Notes: a model not told the origin generated them from the sequence alone. DNA of 64,000 nt from Bacillota bacterium (GCA_023435895.1 JAEZLH010000017.1:620001-684000); one strand, 5' to 3'. Positions 16,830-27,071 are shown, counted from the first letter of the stretch. Made by a program: numbers and translations.

Positions 16830-16997
16830 ATGGCCTATTATCGTATTTGCCCTAATTGTAGCGCAACTCTTGATCCAGGAGAGAACTGCGATTGCATAAA
16901 AGATAATAAAAATCAATTAACGAAAATGGAGGACTTATTAAATGGAAATTGTGATCAAAATATCGGGAATGGAAACTCTAGTGAATGCATTGAATAA
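16830..16997 (+). CDS. Small zinc-ribbon-like protein (55 aa)
   Basis: Begins MAYYRICPNCSATLDPGENC, with Cys pairs CPNC and CDC typical of a small zinc finger. Ribosome site GGAGGG, start 2 bp after the preceding stop. Its 3' end overlaps the next gene by 56 bp in another frame. Confidence 0.6.
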   Translation: MAYYRICPNCSATLDPGENCDCIKDNKNQLTKMEDLLNGNCDQNIGNGNSSECIE

Positions 16998-17424
16998 CTT
17001 GGCGTCAGCTTATAGTGGAAAAGGTACACAGCAGTCACAACCTATGCAACAAATTCCTGTGCAGGGGGTACCTACATATCAGGCACCTGTTCAGCAACCA
17101 ACTACACAGACACCATCCTATCAGGCACCAAATCAAATGGCTACACCTGCTAATACTACTAACTTTGCTACCGCTCAGACCTACACACCGCAACAATCAT
17201 TTAGTACTCAGGCACCTGTTCAACAGGTTCCAACTAGCCATGTAACCCAATCTTATACGCAAGATCAACTGGCAGTTGCTATGACAGCTTTACATGACGC
17301 AGGCAAACTTGATGCTGTTATGGGAGCCTTAGCACAATTTGGCGCAGAAACCTTAATGCAAGTTCCAAAAGAGCAGTATGCAGCTTTAGCTACGATGCTT
17401 AGGGGGGCAGGTGCAAGTATTTAA
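16942..17424 (+). CDS. Q/P-rich phage protein
   Basis: 160 residues in three parts: a short N-terminal helix (ETLVNALNNLASAYSG), a long low-complexity Gln/Pro/Thr stretch (about 30-100), and a conserved-looking helical C-terminus (QLAVAMTALHDAGKLDAVMG). Unknown role. It is translationally coupled to the next gene (TAATG overlap) and to replication genes, so a replication or recombination accessory role is plausible. Confidence 0.6.
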   Translation: MEIVIKISGMETLVNALNNLASAYSGKGTQQSQPMQQIPVQGVPTYQAPVQQPTTQTPSYQAPNQMATPANTTNFATAQTYTPQQSFSTQAPVQQVPTSHVTQSYTQDQLAVAMTALHDAGKLDAVMGALAQFGAETLMQVPKEQYAALATMLRGAGASI

Positions 17425-18617
17425 TGAGTGGAGAAAGAGCACATGCACTCTTAGCTGCTTCCTCCGCTAAGAAGTGGATTCATTGCCCTCCGTCTGCAAG
17501 ATTGGAGGAGGTATTTCCGGACAAGTCATCTACAGAAGCAAGTGAAGGGACATTAGCGCATGCAATTGGAGAATTGAAACTTAGGAAGCTCTTTGTTGAA
17601 ATGGCAATGACAGAAAGGACATATAAGACACGTCTTAATAAGTTGAAAAAAGATCCGCTATATCAGGATGAAATGGAACGATACACAGATTCTTATGCAG
17701 ACTATGTTTCAAAGATAGCATATTCTTATTCATCTGCTCCTTATATTGCAATTGAAAAGAAAGTGGATTACTCTTCCATAGCACCAGAGGGGTTCGGTAC
17801 CGCAGATTGTGTAATACTATCAAAAAATGAATGTCATGTGATGGATTTAAAATATGGAAAAGGAGTTCCTGTTTATAGCGAAGAAAATCCACAACTATCA
17901 TTATATGCATTAGGCGTTATCACAGCTTATCGGATGTTTTATCCGATTGAAAAGGTAATCTTACATATAATTCAGCCGAGACTTGATAACTTTTCATCGT
18001 GGGAAACGACGGTTTCTCAACTACAGGAGTGGGCGGAAGAAAAAATAATGCCTGCAGCACTGCTTGCATTTGACGGTAAGGGAGAATTTAATCAAGGATC
18101 TTGGTGTGATGAATGTTTTTGTAAAGCAGCTGCAACTTGTAAGCATAGAGCTAAAACCAATATTTTATTAAGTGAATATGAAGGAAAAGTACCTCCGTTA
18201 CTTACAAATGAAGATGTAGGGAGTATCTTGGAAAAAGCTCAGTTTCTAGCAAAATGGGTAAAAAAACTGGAGGGATATGCACTCAATCAGTTAGTTAAGG
18301 GGAACGAGATCCCCGGTTGGAAGATTGTCGAGGGAAGAAGCAATCGAGCCTTTTCAGATGTTGATAAAGCCTTCGAAGCACTACAGGCTGCAGGCTATGA
18401 CAAATCAATACTTTATGAGAATAAGCCGCTGCCTTTAACTGAAGTTGAAAAAATAATTGGTAAGGATGATTTTAAGACTATTCTTGGAGACTTCATTGTG
18501 AAGCCTCAAGGCGCACCTACCCTTGCATTGCATGGAGACAAAAGAGAACAAATGGTGCTTAATTCTACTGCCGCTGAAGATTTTGGCGGAAACAACGCTT
18601 ATAAGGAGGATAATTAA
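17424..18617 (+). CDS. DUF2800 Cas4/RecB-like nuclease
   Basis: A 397-residue phage protein of the DUF2800 family, PD-(D/E)XK nuclease fold. Begins with SAKKWIHCPPSARLEE; the catalytic-type Asp and D-x-K are in GFGTADCVIL and VMDLKYGKG, with the QLSLYALG helix after. A cysteine cluster (CDECFCKAAATCKH) could bind Fe-S as in Cas4/AddB. It is followed at 2 bp by the DUF2815 gene, a common phage replication pair. Confidence 0.85.
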   Translation: MSGERAHALLAASSAKKWIHCPPSARLEEVFPDKSSTEASEGTLAHAIGELKLRKLFVEMAMTERTYKTRLNKLKKDPLYQDEMERYTDSYADYVSKIAYSYSSAPYIAIEKKVDYSSIAPEGFGTADCVILSKNECHVMDLKYGKGVPVYSEENPQLSLYALGVITAYRMFYPIEKVILHIIQPRLDNFSSWETTVSQLQEWAEEKIMPAALLAFDGKGEFNQGSWCDECFCKAAATCKHRAKTNILLSEYEGKVPPLLTNEDVGSILEKAQFLAKWVKKLEGYALNQLVKGNEIPGWKIVEGRSNRAFSDVDKAFEALQAAGYDKSILYENKPLPLTEVEKIIGKDDFKTILGDFIVKPQGAPTLALHGDKREQMVLNSTAAEDFGGNNAYKEDN

Positions 18618-18619
18618 AT

Positions 18620-19438
18620 ATGAGTACAGTAACTACTGGTAAAGTTAGATTTAGTTTTATGAATGTGTTCACTCCAAGAGCTCCTCAAGAAGGAGGAGAA
18701 CCAAAGTATTCTGTGACACTGCTAATCCCTAAATCGGATGTTACAACATTGCAGGCTATTCAGCAGGCTATGGAATTTGCCGTTCAAGAAGGAATAGCAT
18801 CAACTTTTGGAGGAACGAGACCTCCAAGATTGAATTTACCACTCTATGATGGAGACGGGGTAAGACCAGCTTCAGGGGAACCTTTTGGTGAAGAGTGCAA
18901 AGGTCATTTTGTCATGACAGCTTCCTCATTACAGCAACCATCTATTGTAGATGTGAATGTGCAACCAATTATTAATCAAGCCGAGATTTATAGTGGATGT
19001 TACGGAAGAGCATCTATTCGCTTCTTTGCATATAACAAAAATGGTAACAAGGGTGTTGGTTGTGGACTAGGAAATATTCAAAAGTTAGCGGATGGAGATC
19101 CACTAACAGGAAGAACTACCGCTGCAGATGATTTTGGGGGCGTGAATTCTTATAATCCTAATCAGATGTCACAGTTCAAGCCTCAGTCATATCAAATGCC
19201 CCAGCAACAATATCCGCAGGCACAGTTTCAGAATCCTGCGATTACGAATCAAGTTACACAGGGACAACAAGCCCCTAATAATGCAAATCAATATGGCTAT
19301 GCATCAACACAGCAGTTCCAACAACAGCAAGCTCCAAATGCTTATCAAACGACTCAAACATATCCACCTACGACTCAACAGCAACAGATTAACCCTATTA
19401 CGGGGCTTCCAATGACCGGAGGAGTGATGGGAATTTGA
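18620..19438 (+). CDS. DUF2815 protein, likely ssDNA-binding
   Basis: 272 residues. The N-terminal OB-like domain (KVRFSFMNVFTPRAPQEGG, YSVTLLIPKSD) is typical of DUF2815, thought to be phage single-strand DNA-binding proteins. The last 100 residues are Gln/Pro/Tyr-rich and disordered, as in many SSB tails. It overlaps the polymerase start by 4 bp. Confidence 0.8.
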   Translation: MSTVTTGKVRFSFMNVFTPRAPQEGGEPKYSVTLLIPKSDVTTLQAIQQAMEFAVQEGIASTFGGTRPPRLNLPLYDGDGVRPASGEPFGEECKGHFVMTASSLQQPSIVDVNVQPIINQAEIYSGCYGRASIRFFAYNKNGNKGVGCGLGNIQKLADGDPLTGRTTAADDFGGVNSYNPNQMSQFKPQSYQMPQQQYPQAQFQNPAITNQVTQGQQAPNNANQYGYASTQQFQQQQAPNAYQTTQTYPPTTQQQQINPITGLPMTGGVMGI

Positions 19439-21399
19439 TAACCCTTTCAATTGATATAGAAACCTTTAGCAGTGTTGATATTAAGAAGTCCGGACTGTAC
19501 AAATATGTGCAGTCTCCGGATTTTGAAATACTATTATTTGCGTATTCGTATGACGGAGGTTCGGTACAGATTATCGATCTTACAGCGGGAGAGAAAATTC
19601 CATTCTCTGTAGTTACGGATCTTCAGAGAACTGAAGTAGTAAAGACAGCTTTTAATGCTGCCTTTGAATATTATTGTTTAAGCAAATACTTTGTTACATA
19701 TTTAGAACAATGGCACTGTACCATGGTTCATTCGTTATACTGCGGTTATCCAGGGAGCCTAGATTCAGCCGGAAAAGCTTTACGGTTTTCTTCGGATAAA
19801 CGAAAGATGGCTGAAGGAAAAGCATTGATTAAGTATTTTTGTGTACCATGCGCCCCTACAAAGCGGAACGGTGGTCGAAAAAGAAACTTGCCAAAGCATG
19901 AACCGGCTAAATGGAAGCTATTTATAGAGTATTGTAAACAGGACGTTGTCACAGAAATGGAAATCAACAGAGCGTTATCATCTTATCCGGTACCGGAACA
20001 AGAATGGAAGTTGTGGCAAGTCGATCAGCGAATTAACATTTATGGAGTGACTCTGGACATGGATATGGTAAACGGAGCACTTGCCATTAATGAACAGATG
20101 ACCAGTGAACTAACAGACAAAGCAAAGGATATTTCTGGTTTAGAAAACCCTAATAGTGTGTCACAGCTTAAAGCTTGGATTGAGCAACAGGCTGATATAG
20201 AGTTGGAGGGATTAACTAAGCAAACTGTTTCAGAGTTTCTATCTAATAAAACAGGGAGTGAAGAAGTTCAAACACTCCTACAAATCAGGCAGGAAATGGC
20301 GAAGGCTAGTGTTAAAAAGTATAATGCTATGTTAGCAGCTGTATGTGCAGATAATCGAGTAAGAGGATTATTACAGTTTTATGGTGCCAATAGAACTGGG
20401 AGATGGGCAGGACGTTTAGTACAGGTTCAAAACCTTCCTAGAAATTATCTTGAATCTTTAAATACTGCAAGAGAACTTGTTAAGAAGCAAAATATATCGG
20501 CGCTTAAATTAATATATGGAAATGTTCCGGATACCCTCTCTCAATTAATTCGAACAGCTTTTATACCAGCAGAAGGACACGAGTTTGCAGTAGCAGATTT
20601 TAGCGCCATTGAAGCTCGAGTGATTGCCTGGCTTTCAGGGGAAGAGTGGAGACTAGATGTTTTTAGAACTCATGGAAAAATATATGAAGCTTCAGCGGCT
20701 GCTATGTTTGGAGTACCAATTGAGTTAATCAAAAAAGGGAATCCGGAATATGAGTTAAGGCAGAAAGGAAAAGTCGCTGAGCTGGCGCTTGGTTACCAAG
20801 GATCATCTGGGGCACTAATCCAAATGGGAGCTTTACGAATGGGTTTGCGCGAGGAAGATCTTCCTGATATTGTACATCGTTGGAGAAGCTCTAACAGACG
20901 TATAGTCGACTTCTGGTATGGAGTTGAACAAAGAGCGGTAGAATGCGTGAAATATGGCGTTGTATCGTCCTTGCCATATGGAATCACTTTTACAAGGGAT
21001 GAAACTCGGCTCATGATAATCCTACCTTCCGGTAGACGGTTGTTTTACAATGAACCAAGACTTATCCCCAACGATAGAGGATTTGAATCCTTGTGGTTTA
21101 TGGGGCAAAATCAGACTAGTAAGAAGTGGGAATTGATACAAACATATGGTGGTAAATTGGTAGAGAATATTGTACAGGCTGTTGCGAGAGACTGTTTGGC
21201 ATATGCAATTATAAATCTTCATTCTGCCGGCTATAAAATCAATTTTCATATACACGATGAAGTAATAACTGAAATAGCAGTTAACGGGTCACAGAGCCTA
21301 GAAGAAGCCGTAAGCATAATGTGTAGATCGGCTCCATGGGCGAACGGGTTACCACTAAATGCTGATGGATTCACGGGAAATTATTATAAAAAGGAGTAG
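19435..21399 (+). CDS. Phage family A DNA polymerase
   Basis: 654 residues. The N-terminal 3'-5' exonuclease has IDIETF (residues 5-10) and YCKQDV. The polymerase domain has motif A starting at D388 (DFSAIEARVIAWL), the motif B helix RQKGKVAELALGYQG and motif C with HDEV (H607, D608). The TTG start overlaps the preceding stop. It replicates the phage genome together with the VapE helicase downstream. Confidence 0.95.
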   Translation: MITLSIDIETFSSVDIKKSGLYKYVQSPDFEILLFAYSYDGGSVQIIDLTAGEKIPFSVVTDLQRTEVVKTAFNAAFEYYCLSKYFVTYLEQWHCTMVHSLYCGYPGSLDSAGKALRFSSDKRKMAEGKALIKYFCVPCAPTKRNGGRKRNLPKHEPAKWKLFIEYCKQDVVTEMEINRALSSYPVPEQEWKLWQVDQRINIYGVTLDMDMVNGALAINEQMTSELTDKAKDISGLENPNSVSQLKAWIEQQADIELEGLTKQTVSEFLSNKTGSEEVQTLLQIRQEMAKASVKKYNAMLAAVCADNRVRGLLQFYGANRTGRWAGRLVQVQNLPRNYLESLNTARELVKKQNISALKLIYGNVPDTLSQLIRTAFIPAEGHEFAVADFSAIEARVIAWLSGEEWRLDVFRTHGKIYEASAAAMFGVPIELIKKGNPEYELRQKGKVAELALGYQGSSGALIQMGALRMGLREEDLPDIVHRWRSSNRRIVDFWYGVEQRAVECVKYGVVSSLPYGITFTRDETRLMIILPSGRRLFYNEPRLIPNDRGFESLWFMGQNQTSKKWELIQTYGGKLVENIVQAVARDCLAYAIINLHSAGYKINFHIHDEVITEIAVNGSQSLEEAVSIMCRSAPWANGLPLNADGFTGNYYKKE

Positions 21400-21404
21400 A
21401 AACC

Positions 21405-23843
21405 ATGCAGTGTGACAAACTTATAAGAATAGCAGTAGCCAATAGCAGAAAGTCTGCAAAGTGGAATACACAAGAGCTCCTTTGGTCTGCAATGGTACAG
21501 AAACTCTCTTCTCCAGTCAGAATGTCTGAGACATTTGCAGAATATAAAGCGTTAACTAAGTCTAAACAGGATGATTTAAAGGATGTTGGCGGATTTGTAG
21601 GGGGTGAATTAAAAGACAGCATAAGGCGAAATGGTTATTCCCTAAATCGCCATCTTATTACCTTGGATGCTGATAATATTCCTCCCGGTGGTACTCAGGC
21701 AGTAATTAACGCTGTCGATGCTTTAGGATGTGGATACGCTATCTATTCCACTAGAAAGCACGAAAGTGCTGCACCAAGACTTCGAATTATCCTACCTCTT
21801 GATATACCATGTTCACCGGATGAATATGAGCCCATTGCTCGTAAAATAGCAAGTTTCCTTAATATATGTATTTTCGACCCGACAACCTTTGAACCGGTCA
21901 GATTGATGTATTGGCCAAGTATTAGTTGTGATGGCGAATTTGTTTTTCTGTATGGAGATAAGCCTTTCCTAAGTAAAGTCGGAATGCTTGGTCTATACAA
22001 TGACTGGCGCAATGTAAAGGATTGGCCAGAAGTACCTGGAGCTACTAAGATTAGGGAACGATCAGCCAAGAAACAAGGGAATCCACTCGAAAAACAGGGA
22101 GTAGTAGGTGCTTTCTGTAAGATCTACGATATACCTGCAGCAATTGATAAATTCCTTAGCGATATATATGAGCCGTGTGGCGATAATAGATATACATTAG
22201 TAGAAGGATCAACGATAGGCGGCGCTGTTCTATATGAAAATGAGAATTTCCTATTTAGCCATCATGCCACGGATCCCGCCGGTGGAAAGCTTTGTAACGC
22301 TTTCGATTTAGTAAGATTACATCTATTCCAAGACAAAGATGACGAAGCAAAACCAGATACCCCTGTGACTAATTTACAGAGTTTTAAGGCTATGTGTGAG
22401 TTTGCAATGAATAATCAAGAAGTATCAAAGATTGTTAACATTGAACGCTATGAGAGAGCTCAAGAAGAGTTTACAGGTTCAAACTTTATACTAAGTACCA
22501 CTCTGAAGGAAAACCCAGATATGGACTGGCTAGGACGGTTAAAATGCAGTTCTCAAACAGGGCTTCCGAATAAGACTATAGATAATGTACTAATCATTCT
22601 GGATAATGATCCACAATTAAAAGATCGTTTTTTTCATGATGAATTTGGTAATCGAGCTTTAATTGTTGCTCCAATGCCTTGGGAAAATGCTGTTGAAATA
22701 GGTTATAAGCAAAGACCTTGGAAAGATGAAGATGATGCAGGTCTAAGGCATTATATTGAAAAGGTGTACAGTATTACTGGAAAAGAGCGTATTTATGATG
22801 CAGTAGCTGTCTACGCTACAGCTAGAAAAAGGCATAAGCTGAAGGAATATATTACAGCCTTAAAGTGGGACGGTATCCCAAGACTTGATACGCTTCTAAT
22901 CGACTACTTTGGTGCCGAGGATAACGAGTACATAAGAATGGTAATGCGTAAGACGTTAACTGCAGCCGTAGCAAGAGTAATGACACCCGGTGTAAAGTTT
23001 GATAATATGTTGATTCTTTCGGGGCCACAGGGAGTTGGAAAAAGTACTTTCTTTAGTATATTGGGTAAAGACTGGTATTCTGATAGTTTAGCAACATTTG
23101 AAGGGAAAGATGCATCTGAATTAATACAAGGATATTGGATTATTGAAGCTGGAGAGTTGACAGGGTTTAATAAATCAGAGATGAATGCAGTGAAACAGTT
23201 TCTTAGTAAGAAAACAGATGTCTATAGAGCTCCATACGGACGGCGTACAGGAGAATTTCCACGATGCTGTATTATTGTAGGGACAACCAATGATAAAGAA
23301 TTCCTAAAAGATAGAACTGGAAATAGAAGGTTTTGGCCAGTAGATTTGGGTAAGCAGTTGGCATCAAAAAATATATTTAAACAATTACCTGATGAAGTGG
23401 ATCAGATATGGGCAGAAGCTTATATGCGATACCGGATAGGAGAAAAACTTTACCTAGAGGGGGCTGTGGCAGATGAGGCTATGAAACAGCAGGAGGATCA
23501 TAAAGAGAGTAATCCCAAAGAAGGGCTTATCAGGGAGTTCATAGAAAGGAAAATCCCTTCTGATTGGTATAAGAAGTCTTCTGCAGATCGTATGATGTTC
23601 AACTGGCAGATGCTTGATCAGTTGGATAAAAATACTTTAATGGAGAGAGATAAGGTATGTGCGGTGGAGGTATGGTGTGAGTGTTTTAAAGGACACATCA
23701 ATATGATGCGTAAGTCAGATGCTGCGGAGATTAATGGTATTCTTTCCTCACTTGATGGGTGGAAAAGATCAGAGAAAACTATCCGATTCGGACCAGGGTA
23801 TGGGGTTCAAAGGGGTTTTGAAAAATGTAACAATCCGATGTAA
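21405..23843 (+). CDS. VapE-like primase/helicase
   Basis: 812 residues. The N-terminal half is a probable primase-like domain; the C-terminal half is a VapE (virulence-associated E) SF3-like ATPase with Walker A GPQGVGKST at 540-548, then IIEAGELTGF (Walker B region) and GTTNDKEFLKDRTGNRRFWP. Start follows AAGGAG. The final codons carry two TGTAACA repeats continuing into the putative origin, so the initiator gene and the origin overlap. Confidence 0.93.
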   Translation: MQCDKLIRIAVANSRKSAKWNTQELLWSAMVQKLSSPVRMSETFAEYKALTKSKQDDLKDVGGFVGGELKDSIRRNGYSLNRHLITLDADNIPPGGTQAVINAVDALGCGYAIYSTRKHESAAPRLRIILPLDIPCSPDEYEPIARKIASFLNICIFDPTTFEPVRLMYWPSISCDGEFVFLYGDKPFLSKVGMLGLYNDWRNVKDWPEVPGATKIRERSAKKQGNPLEKQGVVGAFCKIYDIPAAIDKFLSDIYEPCGDNRYTLVEGSTIGGAVLYENENFLFSHHATDPAGGKLCNAFDLVRLHLFQDKDDEAKPDTPVTNLQSFKAMCEFAMNNQEVSKIVNIERYERAQEEFTGSNFILSTTLKENPDMDWLGRLKCSSQTGLPNKTIDNVLIILDNDPQLKDRFFHDEFGNRALIVAPMPWENAVEIGYKQRPWKDEDDAGLRHYIEKVYSITGKERIYDAVAVYATARKRHKLKEYITALKWDGIPRLDTLLIDYFGAEDNEYIRMVMRKTLTAAVARVMTPGVKFDNMLILSGPQGVGKSTFFSILGKDWYSDSLATFEGKDASELIQGYWIIEAGELTGFNKSEMNAVKQFLSKKTDVYRAPYGRRTGEFPRCCIIVGTTNDKEFLKDRTGNRRFWPVDLGKQLASKNIFKQLPDEVDQIWAEAYMRYRIGEKLYLEGAVADEAMKQQEDHKESNPKEGLIREFIERKIPSDWYKKSSADRMMFNWQMLDQLDKNTLMERDKVCAVEVWCECFKGHINMMRKSDAAEINGILSSLDGWKRSEKTIRFGPGYGVQRGFEKCNNPM

Positions 23844-24072
23844 CATTCATGGATTTTGTAACATTCCATTGTAACATTGTAACAGAGTGTAACAATCAAA
23901 TGTTACACCTCAAAGCCTTGAATTTGCTAATAAAACTGCTATTTGTAACATTGTAACATTTATATATATAAAAATATAATAATAAGGGTAATAAAGGTAT
24001 ACGTACCCCTGACACCCCTGTACGCGTATATATATATATAGTATTATAGGGAATTAGCGTTACATTGTTACA
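23826..24072. other. Putative phage replication origin (TGTAACA iterons and AT-rich region)
   Basis: Eight direct TGTAACA copies (23826, 23839, 23857, 23870, 23878, 23888, 23944, 23952) and two inverted TGTTACA copies (23901, 24066). They flank AT-rich stretches (23958-23990 and 24028-24046) that could unwind. The noncoding part fills the gap between the VapE and VRR-NUC genes. Iterons beside the helicase gene are typical of phage origins. Confidence 0.65.
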
Positions 24073-24096
24073 CTGACCAATAATGGAGGGCTAAAA

Positions 24097-24414
24097 TTGC
24101 TGGAAAAGGAATTGGAATTGAAATTTAAGGAAAGGGTTAAATCCGCAGGCGGAATCGCTTATAAATTTACATCTCCTGGCAACGATGGGGTGCCAGACAG
24201 ACTTGTTATTCTCCCGGGTGGACAAGTCGGGTTTGTAGAATTAAAGCAGAAGGGTAAAAAACCCACCAAGTTGCAAACTAGGCAAATAGAACGGTTGCGG
24301 AGGCTAGGATGCTTTGTATGCATACTAGATAATCTGGCAGATATCGAAAGCATTATAACAGATATCTTGCAGTATAAGCAGCCAATGATCCATTCTCAAA
24401 GGAAGGTGAAATAA
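24097..24414 (+). CDS. VRR-NUC domain nuclease
   Basis: 105 residues, stand-alone VRR-NUC fold (PD-(D/E)XK superfamily), predicted Holliday-junction or structure-specific nuclease. Core residues: GNDGVPDRLVIL (Asp), VGFVELKQKG (E-x-K), then the LQTRQ helix. TTG start behind GGAGGG. It precedes the SNF2 helicase by 1 bp, a frequent phage pair. Confidence 0.9.
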   Translation: MLEKELELKFKERVKSAGGIAYKFTSPGNDGVPDRLVILPGGQVGFVELKQKGKKPTKLQTRQIERLRRLGCFVCILDNLADIESIITDILQYKQPMIHSQRKVK

Positions 24415-24415
24415 T

Positions 24416-25789
24416 TTGAAATTCGTCCCTCATGACTATCAAAGATACTGTGTTAACCGATTGATAGCGGAAGACAATTTAGGACTTTTCCTAGACATGG
24501 GTTTGGGTAAAACGGTTATTACTCTTACGGCTATGAATGATTTAAGATATAATCGTTTCCAGGTACGTAAGGTTCTTGTAATAGCTCCAAAGAAAGTTGC
24601 AGAAGATACTTGGACAAGGGAAGCCGTTAAGTGGGAGCATTTAAAGTTATTGAGAGTGATTTCAGTTCTTGGCTCGCAAGTTAAAAGGATAAAAGCACTT
24701 AATACACCGGGTGATATATACGTTTTGAGTCGCGATAACGTTCAATGGTTGGTAGATTATTACCGGAATAGCTGGCCTTTTGACACGGTTATAATAGACG
24801 AACTTTCTAGTTTTAAAAACCCTTCGGCTAAGAGATTTAAGAAGCTGTGCCTGGTTCGCCCGCACATTAAGCGCATGATCGGTCTTACTGGTACACCGGC
24901 TCCTAATGGGTTGATGGATTTATGGGCGCAGGTATTCTTGTTAGACTCGGGTGTAAGGCTGGAATCCACAATCACGGCATATAGAGTCCGATATTTTGAC
25001 CCGGACAAAAGAAATAGGGAAAGAGTGTTCAACTACATGCCAAAGATAGGGGCTGAGGAGATTATTAACGACAAATTAAAAGATATCTGTATTAGTTTAT
25101 CCGCTAAAGATTATCTGACCTTACCGGAGCGTATTGACAACGTAAGGTACATAAAGCTTGATAGTAAAGCCCAGGAAAGATATTACGAGCTGCAGAAAGA
25201 AATGCTATTAGAAATCGATGATACAACCATTGATGCAGGTACCGCTGCGGTATTGTCAAACAAATTACTGCAGCTTTGTAATGGGGCAATATATGATGAG
25301 AATCGCAATGTGGTAGAGATTCATGATAATAAAATTGAAGCATTTATGGAAATTTTAGAAGCAGCACAAGGAAAGCATATTCTTGTATTCTATAATTTTC
25401 AACATGATTTGATTAGATTACAGAAAGCATTGGCTAAGACAGCGCTTCGAGTCTCAGAGCTTAAAAACCCAAAAAGCATAGAAGATTGGAATAATAAACA
25501 GATTGATGTTCTTCTCGCGCATCCAGCAAGTGCAGCTTATGGGCTTAACCTTCAGGCAGGCGGTAATGTCATTGTTTGGTTTGGTCTTAATTGGTCATTA
25601 GAGCTTTACCAACAAGCGAATGCCAGGCTTTACAGGCAGGGGCAAACCGAAGCCGTTATTATTCACCATTTGGTTGTGTCAGGTACTATGGATGAGGATG
25701 TGGTTAAGGCACTCGAGAATAAAAGAGTGACACAGGATGATTTATTAAATGCCTTAAAAGCGAGAATAGAAAGTATAAAAGCGACTTAA
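24416..25789 (+). CDS. SNF2-type DEAD/DEAH helicase
   Basis: 457 residues. Q-motif-like HDYQRYCV, Walker A DMGLGKT (about 27-33), DELS Walker B, LTGTPAPN motif III, and the C-terminal QANARLYRQGQ motif VI. An ATP-dependent translocase common in phage replication modules. TTG start after GGAAGGTG. Confidence 0.93.
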   Translation: MKFVPHDYQRYCVNRLIAEDNLGLFLDMGLGKTVITLTAMNDLRYNRFQVRKVLVIAPKKVAEDTWTREAVKWEHLKLLRVISVLGSQVKRIKALNTPGDIYVLSRDNVQWLVDYYRNSWPFDTVIIDELSSFKNPSAKRFKKLCLVRPHIKRMIGLTGTPAPNGLMDLWAQVFLLDSGVRLESTITAYRVRYFDPDKRNRERVFNYMPKIGAEEIINDKLKDICISLSAKDYLTLPERIDNVRYIKLDSKAQERYYELQKEMLLEIDDTTIDAGTAAVLSNKLLQLCNGAIYDENRNVVEIHDNKIEAFMEILEAAQGKHILVFYNFQHDLIRLQKALAKTALRVSELKNPKSIEDWNNKQIDVLLAHPASAAYGLNLQAGGNVIVWFGLNWSLELYQQANARLYRQGQTEAVIIHHLVVSGTMDEDVVKALENKRVTQDDLLNALKARIESIKAT

Positions 25790-25843
25790 CTAACTAAGCC
25801 TGGCGCGAATAGCCTCTAGGCATCAATAAATATCTGCAAAATT

Positions 25844-26437
25844 TTATTTTACAAATATTTCAATCAGAGCTTTGACAGTCGTTGCAATTGTTAATACAGT
25901 GACTAATGCTCCGCTTATAGAAATTAAAACAGCAGTAAGACGTTCCAAAATATATTTGAAACCATTAGGTTTGGCTTTTGAATTAGGAAATATTTTGGTT
26001 GTTAATTTGTTTATAAAGTTGATTAAAATCTTGGTTATTAAAAACAATCTGTATAACAATTGGTATGTGATAAATATAAAAATGACCGAGGATAAGATAT
26101 CGAAGAACAAATTCGCGATAGGGTATGAGATACTATAAATCCAATAAGCACAGTCTACTATAGCAAAAATTATATAGAAAGAGGTTTTAATAATTTCGCT
26201 TAATATTTTGTCTTTTCTCTGCATTGTAGATATTGGAATCATGTAAAAACCTGCAGCGAAGATAAATTCACTTATGAAAATTCGTTGGGTTTGCAGTTCA
26301 TTAGATTCAGTTAATATTGCTAAAACAAACAGAAAAATTGATAGAGTAAAAAAACTTAAACTAAAAATGGCCAACTTGTTATTGTCGAGAAATATATTTC
26401 TTAATTTTGGTATTTGATTAATAATAATTTTTTTCAT
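25844..26437 (-). CDS. Accessory membrane protein, four to five TM segments
   Basis: 197 residues, highly hydrophobic and AT-rich, with membrane segments near residues 22-42, 52-70, 85-105, 112-138 and 165-190. No family recognised. GGAGATAAGCAA precedes the ATG. First of three minus-strand genes opposing the replication genes, probably expressed in the lysogen; superinfection exclusion is one guess. Confidence 0.6.
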   Translation of the reverse strand: MKKIIINQIPKLRNIFLDNNKLAIFSLSFFTLSIFLFVLAILTESNELQTQRIFISEFIFAAGFYMIPISTMQRKDKILSEIIKTSFYIIFAIVDCAYWIYSISYPIANLFFDILSSVIFIFITYQLLYRLFLITKILINFINKLTTKIFPNSKAKPNGFKYILERLTAVLISISGALVTVLTIATTVKALIEIFVK

Positions 26438-26613
26438 TTGCTTATCTCCATAAATTCATTTGGATTATTATAACAATAACAAGGAAAAATTTCAATTATT
26501 ATAATTAATTTTACATCGTATAAGGTGTAATAATGGAAAGAGTGAAAGTCTCTTTAATAAAGACCACCCTCTGTTGAGTCTGTTGAAATAGGGTAATAGT
26601 ATTTTATTGATAA

Positions 26614-26640
26614 ATAAAAACAGACTCACAAAGGAGTCTG
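26614..26640 (-). terminator. Intrinsic terminator of the minus-strand small gene
   Basis: Perfect 7-bp stem CAGACTC/GAGTCTG followed by TTTTT on the minus strand. Confidence 0.75.
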
Positions 26641-26823
26641 CTTAGATTGTTTCTTTGATGTACTACTGTTAATTTCAACATTGGTTGTAAATACTGAGAA
26701 TTTTATGTAGAACTTAAATTTAATGTTCTTATCGCTTTTTGACTTTAAAACCGTAATAAAAATGATAGTTACAAACGTTAGTAGAACGAGTAAAAGGATG
26801 CAAATGACTATCGATGTAAGCAT
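26626..26823 (-). CDS. Small single-pass membrane protein
   Basis: About 65 residues: an N-terminal membrane helix (LTSIVICILLLVLLTFVTII) followed by a Lys/Ser-rich tail. The ATG at 26823 is preferred because the ATG four codons earlier touches the AGGAG ribosome site. Unknown role; toxin-like size but no evidence for that. Confidence 0.45.
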   Translation of the reverse strand: MLTSIVICILLLVLLTFVTIIFITVLKSKSDKNIKFKFYIKFSVFTTNVEINSSTSKKQSKQTPL

Positions 26824-26835
26824 AAAGACCGGCAT

Positions 26836-27071
26836 CTCCTTTAAATACTGGAGATGAATAGAGTATAAAATTGTTTTTCAAAATTAATTATCTCCAGTTT
26901 AATTTCGTTCTCAATAATATTATACATTTACAAAATTTGGATGTCAATAGGATTTAATAATTTAATGATTATATTTATCACGATGAGATGAATGTAAAAT
27001 ATTAATATAAGTGATCAGAACAAATTAAACAAACAGTATCTCATTCTAGGGCAGGCAAGAGAATATTAGAA
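26836..27071. other. Intergenic, no feature identified
   Basis: AT-rich spacer between two minus-strand accessory genes. Apart from a weak ATTAG/CTAAT inverted repeat just after the 27072 stop, nothing is visible. Confidence 0.4.
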
